Below are positions 17,002-25,242 of a stretch of 64,000 nt of DNA, piece after piece. Both the position numbers and the translations under genes were made by a program. The notes under the pieces are model-generated. The model was given only the letters and a program-made list of their open reading frames with translations. It ran no database searches and had not been told where the DNA came from. Origin of the DNA: Actinomarinicola tropica (GTDB taxonomy: Bacteria > Actinomycetota > Acidimicrobiia > Acidimicrobiales > SKKL01); the NCBI RefSeq assembly GCF_009650215.1, contig NZ_CP045851.1, positions 1,031,189 to 1,095,188 of the forward strand, given 5' to 3'. Each line of letters begins with the position of its first letter. Within the stretch, counting starts at the first letter, position 1.

Positions 17002-17850
17002 TCAGGACCCCCCTGGCGGATTCGCGCCCGCCGCCGTCCACGCCGCCACCATGGCCGCCTGGGCGCGGCGCATCCCGCGCAGCCAACGCTCGCGATCGGT
17101 GGCCCGGCGCTGCTCGTAGGTCGCGACGGCCGGGTGGGGAAGGATGAGGAACTCCTCTGCCGCGAGGCCCTCGACGACGGTGCGGGCGACGTCCGCCGCC
17201 TCCAGCACCCCGTCGGCGCCGGCGGAGCCCTTGCCCGGCTCCACCCCCGCGGGCCGGCGTGCCTGGGCACCGCCGGCCATGGCCGTCGCCACCGCCTGGG
17301 GGCACAGGCACGAGACCCGGACCCCCGCGTCACCGTGGGTGATCGACAACCACTCGGCGAGGGCGACGACGGCGTGCTTGGTGACCGAGTACGGCGCCGA
17401 GCCGAGCTGGGTGAGGAGCCCGGCGGCCGAGGCGGTGTGGAGCAGGTAGCCCTCGCCTCGCTGCCGGAAGCCGGGGAGCACGGCGCGCGCCGCGTAGATG
17501 TGGCTCTTCAGGTTGACGCGGATGATGCGGTCCCAATCCTCGTCGGGCACCTCCACGCCACCGACCACCATGATCCCCGCGTTGGCGCAGAACAGGTCGA
17601 CCGGCCCGAGCTCCTCCTCGGTCCGCCGAACCAGCTCCTGCACCGCGACCTCGTCGCCGGCATCGAGCCCGACCCCGAAGGTCCGGGTCGTGTCTGACGC
17701 GACGTCCTCGGCGACGCGCGCCGCGGCGGCCCCGTCGATGTCGGCGACCGCCACGCCGGCCGCCCCCTCGGCCGCGAAGGCCCGGCACATCGCCTCGCCG
17801 ATGCCGCCCCCTCCGCCGGTGACGACGACGACCTTGCCTGCCAGATCCAT
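17002..17850 (-). CDS. SDR-family NAD(P)-dependent oxidoreductase
   Basis: The 282-residue protein is a classical short-chain dehydrogenase. It has the cofactor loop VTGGGGGIGEAM, Asp for adenine binding in VAVADIDG, NAGIM, the Ser of the active site in HTASAAG and the catalytic YSVTKHA (Tyr and Lys). The substrate is unknown; the context suggests lipid or steroid metabolism. ATG 17850 is preceded by GAGGAG. The tail (HPAVATYEQRRATDRERWLR) is duplicated as a remnant at 15.4 kb. It is divergent from the zinc-finger/GNAT gene, with a palindrome between them. Confidence 0.92.
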   Translation of the reverse strand: MDLAGKVVVVTGGGGGIGEAMCRAFAAEGAAGVAVADIDGAAAARVAEDVASDTTRTFGVGLDAGDEVAVQELVRRTEEELGPVDLFCANAGIMVVGGVEVPDEDWDRIIRVNLKSHIYAARAVLPGFRQRGEGYLLHTASAAGLLTQLGSAPYSVTKHAVVALAEWLSITHGDAGVRVSCLCPQAVATAMAGGAQARRPAGVEPGKGSAGADGVLEAADVARTVVEGLAAEEFLILPHPAVATYEQRRATDRERWLRGMRRAQAAMVAAWTAAGANPPGGS

Positions 17851-17896
17851 GTGCGCTCCTCGGGACGTCCGGGTCCGGATCGTAGGCCACGAACTG

Positions 17897-17908
17897 GACC
17901 AACCGGTC
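17897..17908. promoter_or_regulatory. GACCAACCGGTC palindrome between SDR and GNAT genes
   Basis: Arms GACC and GGTC surround four bases in the 117-bp divergent region. On the minus strand the site contains a TTGACC -35-like hexamer, with TACGAT further downstream toward the SDR. It has the look of a TetR-type operator for the SDR gene, but no cognate regulator is adjacent. Confidence 0.35.
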
Positions 17909-17967
17909 AAGTCGAGTCGGGCTACCGTCGGGCGACGGGAACGCGGCGGCGACGCGGAGGTGGCGCG

Positions 17968-18741
17968 GTGGAGATGACCTGCATCGGGTGCGACGAGACG
18001 ATCGCTGCCGACGGCCTCAACGACCTCGGCCTGGCGTTCCTGCGCCACGTCCGGGCCGCGCACGTCGACATGCCCTACTCCGACATGGCGATCCGCAACT
18101 TCGCCGAGGCGACCCAGCGGCTCACCGGGCCGGGCGAGCGCCTCGATCGGATCGAGGAGCTCGAGGTCCACCCGGTCACCGACGACCGCATCGACGACTG
18201 GCTGCACCTGTTCGACCACGACGGGTTCGTCGGGTGGCCGCAGTGGGCGGCGTGCTACTGCACCGAACCCCACGTCGCCGAACCCGGCGCCGAGGACGAG
18301 CACGACGCCCACTGGACCGAGAACCGCCACCTGATGGTCGACCGGCTGCGCGAGGGTCGCACGTCCGGCTACCTCGGCTACGTCGGCGGGCGACCCGCGG
18401 CGTGGGTCAACGCGTCGCTGCGCTCCGAGTACGCCCTCTACCGCGCCGGCCCCGGGTCCGAGCCGTCCGACGAGTCGGTGGTGGGCATCTCGTGCTTCGT
18501 CGTCGCGCCGCCCTACCGCCGCCACGGCGTCGCCGGGGCGCTGCTCGACCGGGTCCTCGCCGACGCCGCGGGTCGCGGCGCCGCGTGGGTCGAGGCCTAC
18601 CCGTTCCTGCCGTCCACCTCCATCGAGCCGCAGGCCGACTTCCGCGGGCCGCGCGCCCTCTACGACGCCCGGGGGTTCGAGCAGGTCGCCGAGCGGGCCC
18701 GCGACGTCGTCGTCCGCCGGCGCCCCGCCAGCACTAGCTGA
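17968..18741 (+). CDS. GNAT acetyltransferase with N-terminal zinc-finger-like domain
   Basis: The 257-residue protein starts with a CxxC...HxxxxH motif (CIGCDETI...FLRHVRAAH) like the DUF1059 zinc finger. It is followed by a GNAT domain: VVGISCFVVAPPYRRHGVAGALLDRVLADA contains the acetyl-CoA pyrophosphate loop (R-R-H-G-V-A-G-A). The middle part, with WPQWAACYC, is typical of a group of N-acetyltransferases acting on unknown substrates. GTG 17968 is chosen because GGAGG lies seven bases before it; ATG 17974 is possible. It ends 8 bp inside the convergent transporter gene. Confidence 0.85.
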   Translation: MEMTCIGCDETIAADGLNDLGLAFLRHVRAAHVDMPYSDMAIRNFAEATQRLTGPGERLDRIEELEVHPVTDDRIDDWLHLFDHDGFVGWPQWAACYCTEPHVAEPGAEDEHDAHWTENRHLMVDRLREGRTSGYLGYVGGRPAAWVNASLRSEYALYRAGPGSEPSDESVVGISCFVVAPPYRRHGVAGALLDRVLADAAGRGAAWVEAYPFLPSTSIEPQADFRGPRALYDARGFEQVAERARDVVVRRRPASTS

Positions 18742-19489
18742 CGATCAGGCTGATCGCCACCGCCGTGCCGAGCACGACGACGAGCATCCGGAGAACCTGC
18801 GCGGGGATCCGTCGCCCGATCCGTGCGCCCACCACCCCGCCGGCCAGGGCGCCGACGGCCACCAGGCCGACCGCCTCCCAGCGGACGTCCGCGACCAGGA
18901 CGAAGAGCACCGCGGCGACGCCGTTCACCGTGCCGGCGAGGACGTTCTTCAGCGCGTTGGTCCGTCGCAGGTCGTCGGGGATGAAGGCGCCGAGCACCGC
19001 GAGCAGGATCACGCCCTGCGCGGCGCCGAAGTAGCCGCCGTAGATCCCTCCGAGGAAGACGATCGCCAGCGGGGCGAGGGTGACGTCGGGTGCGTCGGCG
19101 CGCCGGCGGCTGGCGAGCCACAGCGCCACCTTCGGCTGGACGGCCATCAGCGCCACGGCCACGAGGATGAGCGCGGGCACCACGGCGTCGAAGACCGCCG
19201 ACGGCAGGGTCAGCAGCAGGATCGCGCCGGTGAGCCCGCCTGCGGCCGACGCGGCGGCGAGGCGTCGAGCCCGCGCGCCCTGGCCGTGCAGCTCGCGCCG
19301 GAAGCCGTAGACGCCGCTGGCCGACCCGGGCACCAGCCCGATGTTGTTGGCGACGTTGGCCTCCACGGCGGGGAACCCCACCGCGAGCAGCGTCGGGAAG
19401 GTGATGAGGCTGCCGGAGCCGACGAGGACGTTGACGCCGCCCGCGGCGAACCCGGCGGCGACGACGGCCGCAGCCTCGAGGGGCGTCAC
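18734..19489 (-). CDS. TSUP (TauE/SafE) family membrane transporter
   Basis: The 251-residue protein has about eight membrane helices. The TSUP signature halves are GSGSLITFPTLLAVGFPAVEANVANN and GGIYGGYFGAAQGVILLAVLGA, a repeated glycine-rich pattern. Members export or import sulfite, sulfonates or other organic anions; the substrate here is unknown. The start is GTG 19489. It stands 30 bp downstream of the GNAT gene of the FadD operon and may be its last member. Confidence 0.92.
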   Translation of the reverse strand: MTPLEAAAVVAAGFAAGGVNVLVGSGSLITFPTLLAVGFPAVEANVANNIGLVPGSASGVYGFRRELHGQGARARRLAAASAAGGLTGAILLLTLPSAVFDAVVPALILVAVALMAVQPKVALWLASRRRADAPDVTLAPLAIVFLGGIYGGYFGAAQGVILLAVLGAFIPDDLRRTNALKNVLAGTVNGVAAVLFVLVADVRWEAVGLVAVGALAGGVVGARIGRRIPAQVLRMLVVVLGTAVAISLIVS

Positions 19490-19519
19490 CGCCGGTTCCC
19501 GGAGCGCATGGGCGCCTTC

Positions 19520-20050
19520 CTAACGGGCGTCCCTCCGACCCTGCAAAGCGGGCTCGGGGAGGCCGATGTCGATGCGGGCCAGACCCGGCTCGGACGGACG
19601 GCCCCGCCCACCCACGGCGACGAGGAGGTCGACCATCGGGCGGTTCTCCCAGAGCACGTAGGTCACGAACCGGCGGATGCCGTGGCGCGCCGCCTCCTCG
19701 GCCAGGGTCGTGAGGAGCAGCGTGCCGATGCCGCGACCCTGTTGGTCGTCGCGCACGGTGATCGCCACCTCGGCGGCGTCGGGCTCCGCCGCGCACCGGA
19801 CGTAGCGCCCGATCCCCAGGCCCTCGCCCTCGTCGGTCAGGACCCCGATCGCCTCGTGGCCGACGTGGTCGACCTCGGTCAGGTAGTCGAGCGTGTCCTC
19901 GTCGAGGCGGGTGACCCCGGTCAGGAAGCGGCGACGGCGCGACTCGCTCGACAGCGCCGCGAAGCCGTCGCGTAGCTGGGCCCGGTCGGCGGGCTCGACC
20001 GAGCGCACCACGACCCACGAGCCGTCCGGCAGCGCGCGGCGCTCACGCAT
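19520..20050 (-). CDS. GNAT-family N-acetyltransferase
   Basis: The 176-residue protein has a GNAT fold with VAITVRDDQQGRGIGTLLLTTLAEEAARHGIRRFVTYVLWENRPM, where Q-G-R-G-I-G-T is the acetyl-CoA loop. The N-terminal LPDGSWVVVRSVEPADRAQL is typical of the acetyltransferase domain of Pat-like lysine acetylases. In actinobacteria such enzymes often acetylate acyl-CoA synthetases. Its gene overlaps the FadD gene by 8 bp (ATGCGTGA), so regulation of FadD by acetylation is an attractive inference. Confidence 0.9.
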   Translation of the reverse strand: MRERRALPDGSWVVVRSVEPADRAQLRDGFAALSSESRRRRFLTGVTRLDEDTLDYLTEVDHVGHEAIGVLTDEGEGLGIGRYVRCAAEPDAAEVAITVRDDQQGRGIGTLLLTTLAEEAARHGIRRFVTYVLWENRPMVDLLVAVGGRGRPSEPGLARIDIGLPEPALQGRRDAR

Positions 20051-21797
20051 ACAGGTCCTCGATCACCGAGCCGTAGGCCGCGGCGACCACCTCGCGCCGG
20101 ACCTTCAGCGTGGGCGTCAGCTCCCCGGACTCGACCGTGAGGTCGTGGGGGAGCACGGCGAAGCGCTTGATCGCCTCGGCCCGGGACACCGCGTCGTTGG
20201 CGTGGTCGACGGCCCGCTGCAGCTCGGCGCGCAGGGCCGCGTCGACGTCGGGGTCGCGCAGGTCGATCACGTCGAGCCCGCGGGTCGACGCCCACTCGTG
20301 CACGGCCTCCTCGTCGACGGTCAGCATCGCCGCGACGTACGCCCGGCGGTCGCCGACCACGATGGCCTGGCTGACGAGCGGGTGGGCCCGGAGCCGGTCC
20401 TCGAGCGGGGCCGGCGCCACGTTCTTGCCGGCGGCGGTGACGATGAGCTCCTTCTTGCGGCCGGTGATGCGCAGGTAGCCGTCCTCGAGCTCGCCGAGGT
20501 CGCCGGTGTGGAACCACCCGTCGGCGTCGATCACCTCGGCGGTCGCCTCGGCGTTGCGCCAGTACCCCTTGAACACCTGCGGCCCGGTCGCCAGGATCTC
20601 GCCGTCGTCGGCGATGCGGATCGTGGTGCCCGCCACCGGCCGCCCGACCGTGCCCGGTCGCCAGTGCGCCTCGGTGTTGATCGTCAGCGTGGGGCTGGTC
20701 TCGGTGAGCCCGTAGCCCTCGAAGATGTGGATCCCGGCACCGTGGAAGAAGCGGGTGAGCCGCTCCCCGAGCGCGGAGCCGCCGGAGAACGCCACCCGCA
20801 GGCGACCGCCGAACACGTCGCTGATCTTGCCGTAGAGCAGGTGGTCGAACGCCAGGTGCCCGAGGTCGAGGTCCGGCCGCCGCCGGCCCGCCTCGTGGGC
20901 CCGGGACCAGCCGGCGGCCACCAGCTCGGCGGCCTCGAACAGCTTCCCCTTGTGGGATGCGGCCGCCTTGCGCTGCGCGGAGGCGTGCACCTTCTCGAAC
21001 ACCCGGGGGACCGAGACGATGATCGTCGGCTGGGCCAGCGGCAGCTCCTCGGCCAGGTGCGCCAGGTCGGTGGCGAACGCCAGCGTCGCCCCCCACTCGA
21101 GCGACAGGAGCGCGACCGTCTTCGTCAGGACGTGGGCCAGCGGCAGGAAGATCAGGATCGTCTCGTCGTCGGTGAGCATCGAGCGCGCGGCGTCGAGGCT
21201 CTGCAGCGTGTTCACCCGGAGGTTGCCGTGGGTCAGCACGCAACCCTTGGGCATCCCGGTGGTGCCGGAGGTGTAGACGATGCTCGCCACGTCGTCGCGA
21301 CCGAGCGCCCCGATCCGGCGGTCGATCTCGGCGGGATCGACGTCGGCGCCACGGGCCCGCAGCTCCTCGAGCGCGCCGTCGTCGATGACCAGCGCGCCGT
21401 TGACGAGCGAGGCCATCGCCGCCGTCTCGACCACGGTCAGGACGGCTCCGCTGTCGGAGAGGATCCACGCCACCTGGTCCGGCGACGACGTCTCGTACAC
21501 CGGGACGGTGGCCGCCCCCGCCGCGAGGATCGCCATGTCGAGGACGATCCACTCCGGCCGCGAGCGCGACATGATCGCCACCCGGTCACCGGGGGACACG
21601 CCGCAGGCGACGAGGCCGGCGGCGACGCCGCGCACCTCGACCAGCACGTCGGCGGCGGAGGTGGCGACGAACGCGTCCTGCTCGCGGTGCGAGAGGAGCG
21701 GGCGCTGCGGGTCCTCCGCCGCCCAGCGGAGGAGCGGTTCGAGCAGGTGGCTCTCCTCGGCGATCGGTGCCATCGGGGGACCGCTGATCTCACGCAT
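20043..21797 (-). CDS. AMP-dependent long-chain fatty acid-CoA ligase (FadD-like)
   Basis: The 584-residue protein has the AMP-binding motif YTSGTTGMPKGCVLTHGN, the second motif YGLTETSPTLTIN and the hinge motif GWFHTGDLGELEDGYLRITGRKKELIVT, which includes the acidic and basic ATP contacts. The family activates fatty acids to acyl-CoA through an acyl-adenylate. The length and the FFHGAGIHIFEGYG part fit the FAA/FadD15-like class. ATG 21797 overlaps the DUF3068 stop and the 3' end overlaps the GNAT start, both by ATGCGTGA. The three genes are one tightly coupled operon. Confidence 0.95.
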   Translation of the reverse strand: MREISGPPMAPIAEESHLLEPLLRWAAEDPQRPLLSHREQDAFVATSAADVLVEVRGVAAGLVACGVSPGDRVAIMSRSRPEWIVLDMAILAAGAATVPVYETSSPDQVAWILSDSGAVLTVVETAAMASLVNGALVIDDGALEELRARGADVDPAEIDRRIGALGRDDVASIVYTSGTTGMPKGCVLTHGNLRVNTLQSLDAARSMLTDDETILIFLPLAHVLTKTVALLSLEWGATLAFATDLAHLAEELPLAQPTIIVSVPRVFEKVHASAQRKAAASHKGKLFEAAELVAAGWSRAHEAGRRRPDLDLGHLAFDHLLYGKISDVFGGRLRVAFSGGSALGERLTRFFHGAGIHIFEGYGLTETSPTLTINTEAHWRPGTVGRPVAGTTIRIADDGEILATGPQVFKGYWRNAEATAEVIDADGWFHTGDLGELEDGYLRITGRKKELIVTAAGKNVAPAPLEDRLRAHPLVSQAIVVGDRRAYVAAMLTVDEEAVHEWASTRGLDVIDLRDPDVDAALRAELQRAVDHANDAVSRAEAIKRFAVLPHDLTVESGELTPTLKVRREVVAAAYGSVIEDLYA

Positions 21798-22956
21798 GGC
21801 TGCGCCTCCGTCCGTGCACGACGAGCCCGGCACCGAGCACCACGACCGCGAGCGCGGCGAGCCCGGCCGGTACCCAGGTGGTCGCCAGGTCGACCTGCTG
21901 TCGCAGGTCGGCGACCGTGTCCGCCACGTCCTCCACCGAGGCCGCCGTCTGGTCGTAGCTGTACTCGAAGAGCCGCACCGGCGGTCCGTCGAGCACCTCG
22001 TCGAGCGCCGTCGCGGCCTCCGCCGCGGCCGGCACCTCCGGGTACCGACCGAGCACCGCCCGCAGCTCGTCCTCGGCGGCGAGCCGCGGGCGCGCCCCGA
22101 CCGACTCGCTCGCGCCGACGTCCACCTCCGCGCCCGTCGTCAGCTCGATCCCTGCCCGGCCCTCGAACGACATGACGTAGTCGAGCGGGATCGTCTCCTC
22201 GGTGAGGGCGACGAGCGTGTCGAGGTCCTCGGGCGCGAGCACCGGCCCGAGCTCGGCGAGCAGCTCGGTGACGTCGATGCCGGCTGCGGCGAGGTGCGGC
22301 TCCAGCTGCTCGAACGTCAGCTCACGGGGCAGCGGCACGACCTGGCCGAGCTCCTCGAGGTACGCGGCGTCGATCGGTGCCTCGTCGAGCTCGGCGACGA
22401 ACGGGTGCAGGGTCAGCCCGCCGACCTCCTCGGTCGCGCCGTCGGGGTCCGGTCGCATGTCGTAGGTGGCCGCGATCTCGTTCTTGTAGATCGGGTTCGT
22501 GTCGTCCTCGCCGAGGTCGAACGGGAGGTTGAGGCGGTACGCGGGCGAGCGGTCGACGACGTTGCTCGGCTCGAACGCGTAGGCCCGGTCGTCGGCGACG
22601 TTCTCGAGCGACCGCCGGTCCATGACGTAGACGTTGGTCTGCGTGGTCTCGAACAGGTCGCCGGCCTCCTGGCGGATCGTCTCCTCGACGACCGCCAGGT
22701 CGCGGCTGCTCTCGTCGCCGTCGACCTCGATGTGCCGCTCGACGACGAGCGGGACCTCGACCGGTTCGTCGAGCGGCGCCGCGGAGGTCGGGTCGACGAA
22801 GAGCGTGAACGTGCCCTCGTACCGGGGGGAGACCTCGAGGTCGGTCGGGTAGCGGACGAGCGCCGGGACGGCGAACACGACCCAGGCGAGCGCGGCCAGC
22901 ACGAGGGCGGCGGGGACGATCAGGGCCCAGCGAGGGAACCGGTGGGGTGGCGGCAC
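21790..22956 (-). CDS. DUF3068 / PorA-family envelope protein
   Basis: The 388-residue protein has an N-terminal membrane helix (about residues 8-35), a large extracytoplasmic domain and a C-terminal membrane helix (about 355-380) ending in RRRS. The DUF3068 features include TNVYVMDRRSLENV, AYRLNLPFDLG...YKNEIAATYDM and LDYVMSFEGRAGIELTTG. Members in mycolata are described as PorA-like; the function in this lineage is unknown. It is the first gene of the operon with FadD and GNAT, linking lipid activation and an envelope protein. Confidence 0.85.
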   Translation of the reverse strand: MPPPHRFPRWALIVPAALVLAALAWVVFAVPALVRYPTDLEVSPRYEGTFTLFVDPTSAAPLDEPVEVPLVVERHIEVDGDESSRDLAVVEETIRQEAGDLFETTQTNVYVMDRRSLENVADDRAYAFEPSNVVDRSPAYRLNLPFDLGEDDTNPIYKNEIAATYDMRPDPDGATEEVGGLTLHPFVAELDEAPIDAAYLEELGQVVPLPRELTFEQLEPHLAAAGIDVTELLAELGPVLAPEDLDTLVALTEETIPLDYVMSFEGRAGIELTTGAEVDVGASESVGARPRLAAEDELRAVLGRYPEVPAAAEAATALDEVLDGPPVRLFEYSYDQTAASVEDVADTVADLRQQVDLATTWVPAGLAALAVVVLGAGLVVHGRRRSHA

Positions 22957-22998
22957 GGGAGCCTCCCTTCCTCACGGTCCATCCTGCCCGGAACGCGA

Positions 22999-23044
22999 GC
23001 CGGCGGGGAGGGTCCAAGGTCACCCCTGGTCCCTCCCCGCCGGC
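22999..23044. terminator. Strong hairpin between the acyl-CoA dehydrogenase and DUF3068 genes
   Basis: A perfect 14-bp GC stem (GCCGGCGGGGAGGG with its complement at 23031-23044) encloses an 18-base loop. It lies just after the acyl-CoA dehydrogenase stop on the minus strand and ahead of the DUF3068 gene. No T-run. Confidence 0.75.
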
Positions 23045-23061
23045 GTCGGCGTCGCGTGGTG

Positions 23062-25206
23062 CTACTTCAGCAGCGGATCGCGCGGCAGGCCGAGGATCCG
23101 CTCGCCGATCTGGTTGCGCTTGATCTCGGACGTGCCGCCGGCGATCGACATGCCGCGGTGCATGAGCGCCATGCCCGACGACATGGCACCGGGCCCGTCG
23201 GTGAAGAGGGCGTCGTCGCCGAGGAGCTCGACCATGATCGCGACGGCCTCGTGGCCGAGCTCGGACAGCACGAGCTTCGTCATCGCCCCCTCCGGTCCGG
23301 GCTCGCCGCCGGCGACGGCGCGGTGCGCGCTGCGCAGGTTGAGCAGGCCCATCGCCTGGATCTGCGCGGCGTAGCGACCGATCCGCGCGGCGCCGCCGTA
23401 GAGCCGCTCGGGGTGCGCGTCGTAGAGCGGCACCAGCGCCGAGGGCGGCGTGCCGCCGGTCCCGCCACCGATGCTCACGCTCTCGTTGCCGAGCGTCGCG
23501 CGGGCCACGGTCCAGCCACCGTCGACCGGCCCGACCACGTCGTCGTCGGGGACGAACACGTCGGTGAAGAACACCTCGTTGAAGTTCGACTGGCCCGACG
23601 GCATCTTGATCGGCCGCACCTCGACGCCCTCGGCGTGCATGTCGATCACCATCATCGTGATGCCGTCGTGCTTCGGCACGTCGGGGTTGGTCCGCACGGT
23701 GGCGAAGCCCATGCCCGCCTGGTGGGCACCGCTCGTCCAGACCTTCTGGCCGTTGACCAGCCAGCCGCCCTCGACCCGGGTGGCCTTGGTCTTCACGCCG
23801 GCAGCGTCGGACCCGGCCTCGGGCTCGCTGAACAGCTGGCACCAGATGACCTCCTGGTTCAGCGCCGGCTGCACCCAGCGGGCCACCTGGTCCTCGGTGG
23901 CGTACTGGATGAGGGTGAGGATGTTCCACCCGGTGATCCCGTACTGCGGCGTCTCGATGCCGTGCTCGGCGAACACCTGCTCGATGACGAGCTGCTCGAC
24001 GGCCTTGGCCTCGCGTCCGTAGGGCTTGGGCCAGTGGGGGACGGCGTAGCCGGTCTCGACGAGCTTGGCCCGCTTCTCCTCGTCGGAGAGGCCCTCGATG
24101 CTCTGGGCGAAGGCCCGGACCTCCTCGCGGATCGCCTCGGCCTCGGGCGGGAGCTCCATGGACTTGGTGCGGACGACGCCCTGGCGGGTGAGGTCGACGA
24201 GGTCACGCGCGGCGGCCTCGGCGTCGACGATGTTGAGCAGCGACGTGGCCCGCCGCATGAACAGGTGGGCATCGTGCTCGTAGGTCATGGCGATGCCACC
24301 GTGGACCTGCGTGTTGAGGTTGGCGCACAGGTCGGCCGCCGGGGCGGCGAGCGAGGCGGCGACGGCCGCGGCGTAGGCGAGCTGGTCCCCGCCGGTGGCG
24401 GCGGCACGGGCTGCGTCCCACGTGGCGGAGTTCAGCAGCTCGGTGGCGACGGCCATGTTGGCGCAGTGGTGCTTCACGCCCTGGAACATGGCGATGGGGC
24501 GACCGAACTGCTGGCGCTCCTTCGCGTAGGCGGCGGCCATCTCGGTGGCCTCGGCGCACAGGCCGACCGCCTCGGCGGAGTAGAGCACGCGGCCGAGGTC
24601 CCGGAGCGAGGACGCTGCGCCGGTGATCACCCGGCCTGCGGCCCCGTCGAAGGTGACCTGGGCGGCGGGACGGGCCGGGTCGAGGCTGGGGCGAGCGGGG
24701 ACGGTGACGCCCTCGGCGCCGCGATCCACCACCACCACGTCCTCGCCGGCGGCGGCCACCAGGACGGTGGCGAGGTCGGCGCCGACGACGATCGCGGTGC
24801 CGTGGAGCGCGCCGTCGCGCAGCTCCAGATCGCCGCCGGTCGCGACGCCGGCCACGGTGGATCCGTCGGCGAACCCCGGGAGCAGGTCGGCGGCGGCGTC
24901 GTCACCCGCGGCGGCGATCACCGCGCTGGCGATCATCGACGGGACGAACGGCCCGGGGGTGAGGGCCCGGCCGAGCTGCTCGACGACGATGGCGAGCTCC
25001 TCGATCCCGTAGCCGGAGCCGCCGTGCTCCTCGGGGACGTGGAGCCCGAACCAGCCGAGGTCGGCGGCTGCGGACCAGAAGGAGGGGAGCGCGGGGTCGG
25101 CTCCGTCGAGCAGGGCGCGGTTGGCGCCGCGGGCGTCGTGCTTCCGGAGGAAGTCGGCGACGGTGTCCGCGAGGGCCTTGTGGTCGTCGGTGATGGCGAG
25201 CGTCAT
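23062..25206 (-). CDS. Fused double acyl-CoA dehydrogenase (FadE34-like)
   Basis: The 714-residue protein is two acyl-CoA dehydrogenase domains in one chain. The first (about 1-345) has GWFGLHVPEEHGGSGYGIEE and QVHGGIAMTYEHDAHLFMRR. The second (about 355-714) has WCQLFSEPEAGSDAAGVKT (FAD and substrate) and the C-terminal IAGGTSEIKRNQIGERILGLPRD. Such fusions resemble FadE34 of M. tuberculosis, where paired domains act on CoA thioesters of steroid side chains; the substrate here is unproven. Electrons would pass to EtfBA. ATG 25206 is eight bases after the -10-like TACTCT, within a palindrome, and has no Shine-Dalgarno site. Confidence 0.92.
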   Translation of the reverse strand: MTLAITDDHKALADTVADFLRKHDARGANRALLDGADPALPSFWSAAADLGWFGLHVPEEHGGSGYGIEELAIVVEQLGRALTPGPFVPSMIASAVIAAAGDDAAADLLPGFADGSTVAGVATGGDLELRDGALHGTAIVVGADLATVLVAAAGEDVVVVDRGAEGVTVPARPSLDPARPAAQVTFDGAAGRVITGAASSLRDLGRVLYSAEAVGLCAEATEMAAAYAKERQQFGRPIAMFQGVKHHCANMAVATELLNSATWDAARAAATGGDQLAYAAAVAASLAAPAADLCANLNTQVHGGIAMTYEHDAHLFMRRATSLLNIVDAEAAARDLVDLTRQGVVRTKSMELPPEAEAIREEVRAFAQSIEGLSDEEKRAKLVETGYAVPHWPKPYGREAKAVEQLVIEQVFAEHGIETPQYGITGWNILTLIQYATEDQVARWVQPALNQEVIWCQLFSEPEAGSDAAGVKTKATRVEGGWLVNGQKVWTSGAHQAGMGFATVRTNPDVPKHDGITMMVIDMHAEGVEVRPIKMPSGQSNFNEVFFTDVFVPDDDVVGPVDGGWTVARATLGNESVSIGGGTGGTPPSALVPLYDAHPERLYGGAARIGRYAAQIQAMGLLNLRSAHRAVAGGEPGPEGAMTKLVLSELGHEAVAIMVELLGDDALFTDGPGAMSSGMALMHRGMSIAGGTSEIKRNQIGERILGLPRDPLLK

Positions 25207-25207
25207 A

Positions 25208-25233
25208 GCGGAATAGAGTAGTCTCAATTCCGC
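25208..25233. promoter_or_regulatory. Palindromic operator over the acyl-CoA dehydrogenase promoter
   Basis: Arms GCGGAAT and ATTCCGC are separated by 12 bases, which hold a second dyad GAG...CTC. The minus-strand TACTCT, a likely -10 box, lies inside it and the start codon is two bases away. A repressor here would block transcription. It differs from the known KstR and KstR2 consensus sites. Confidence 0.55.
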
Positions 25234-25242
25234 GGGGCGACG

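Noticed and set aside
21280-25221. A plus-strand open frame of 1,313 codons across the FadD, DUF3068 and acyl-CoA dehydrogenase region
   Set aside because: It is antisense to three well-supported genes, and its product is Arg-, Gly- and Val-rich low-complexity sequence, as expected for a shadow frame in high-GC DNA.
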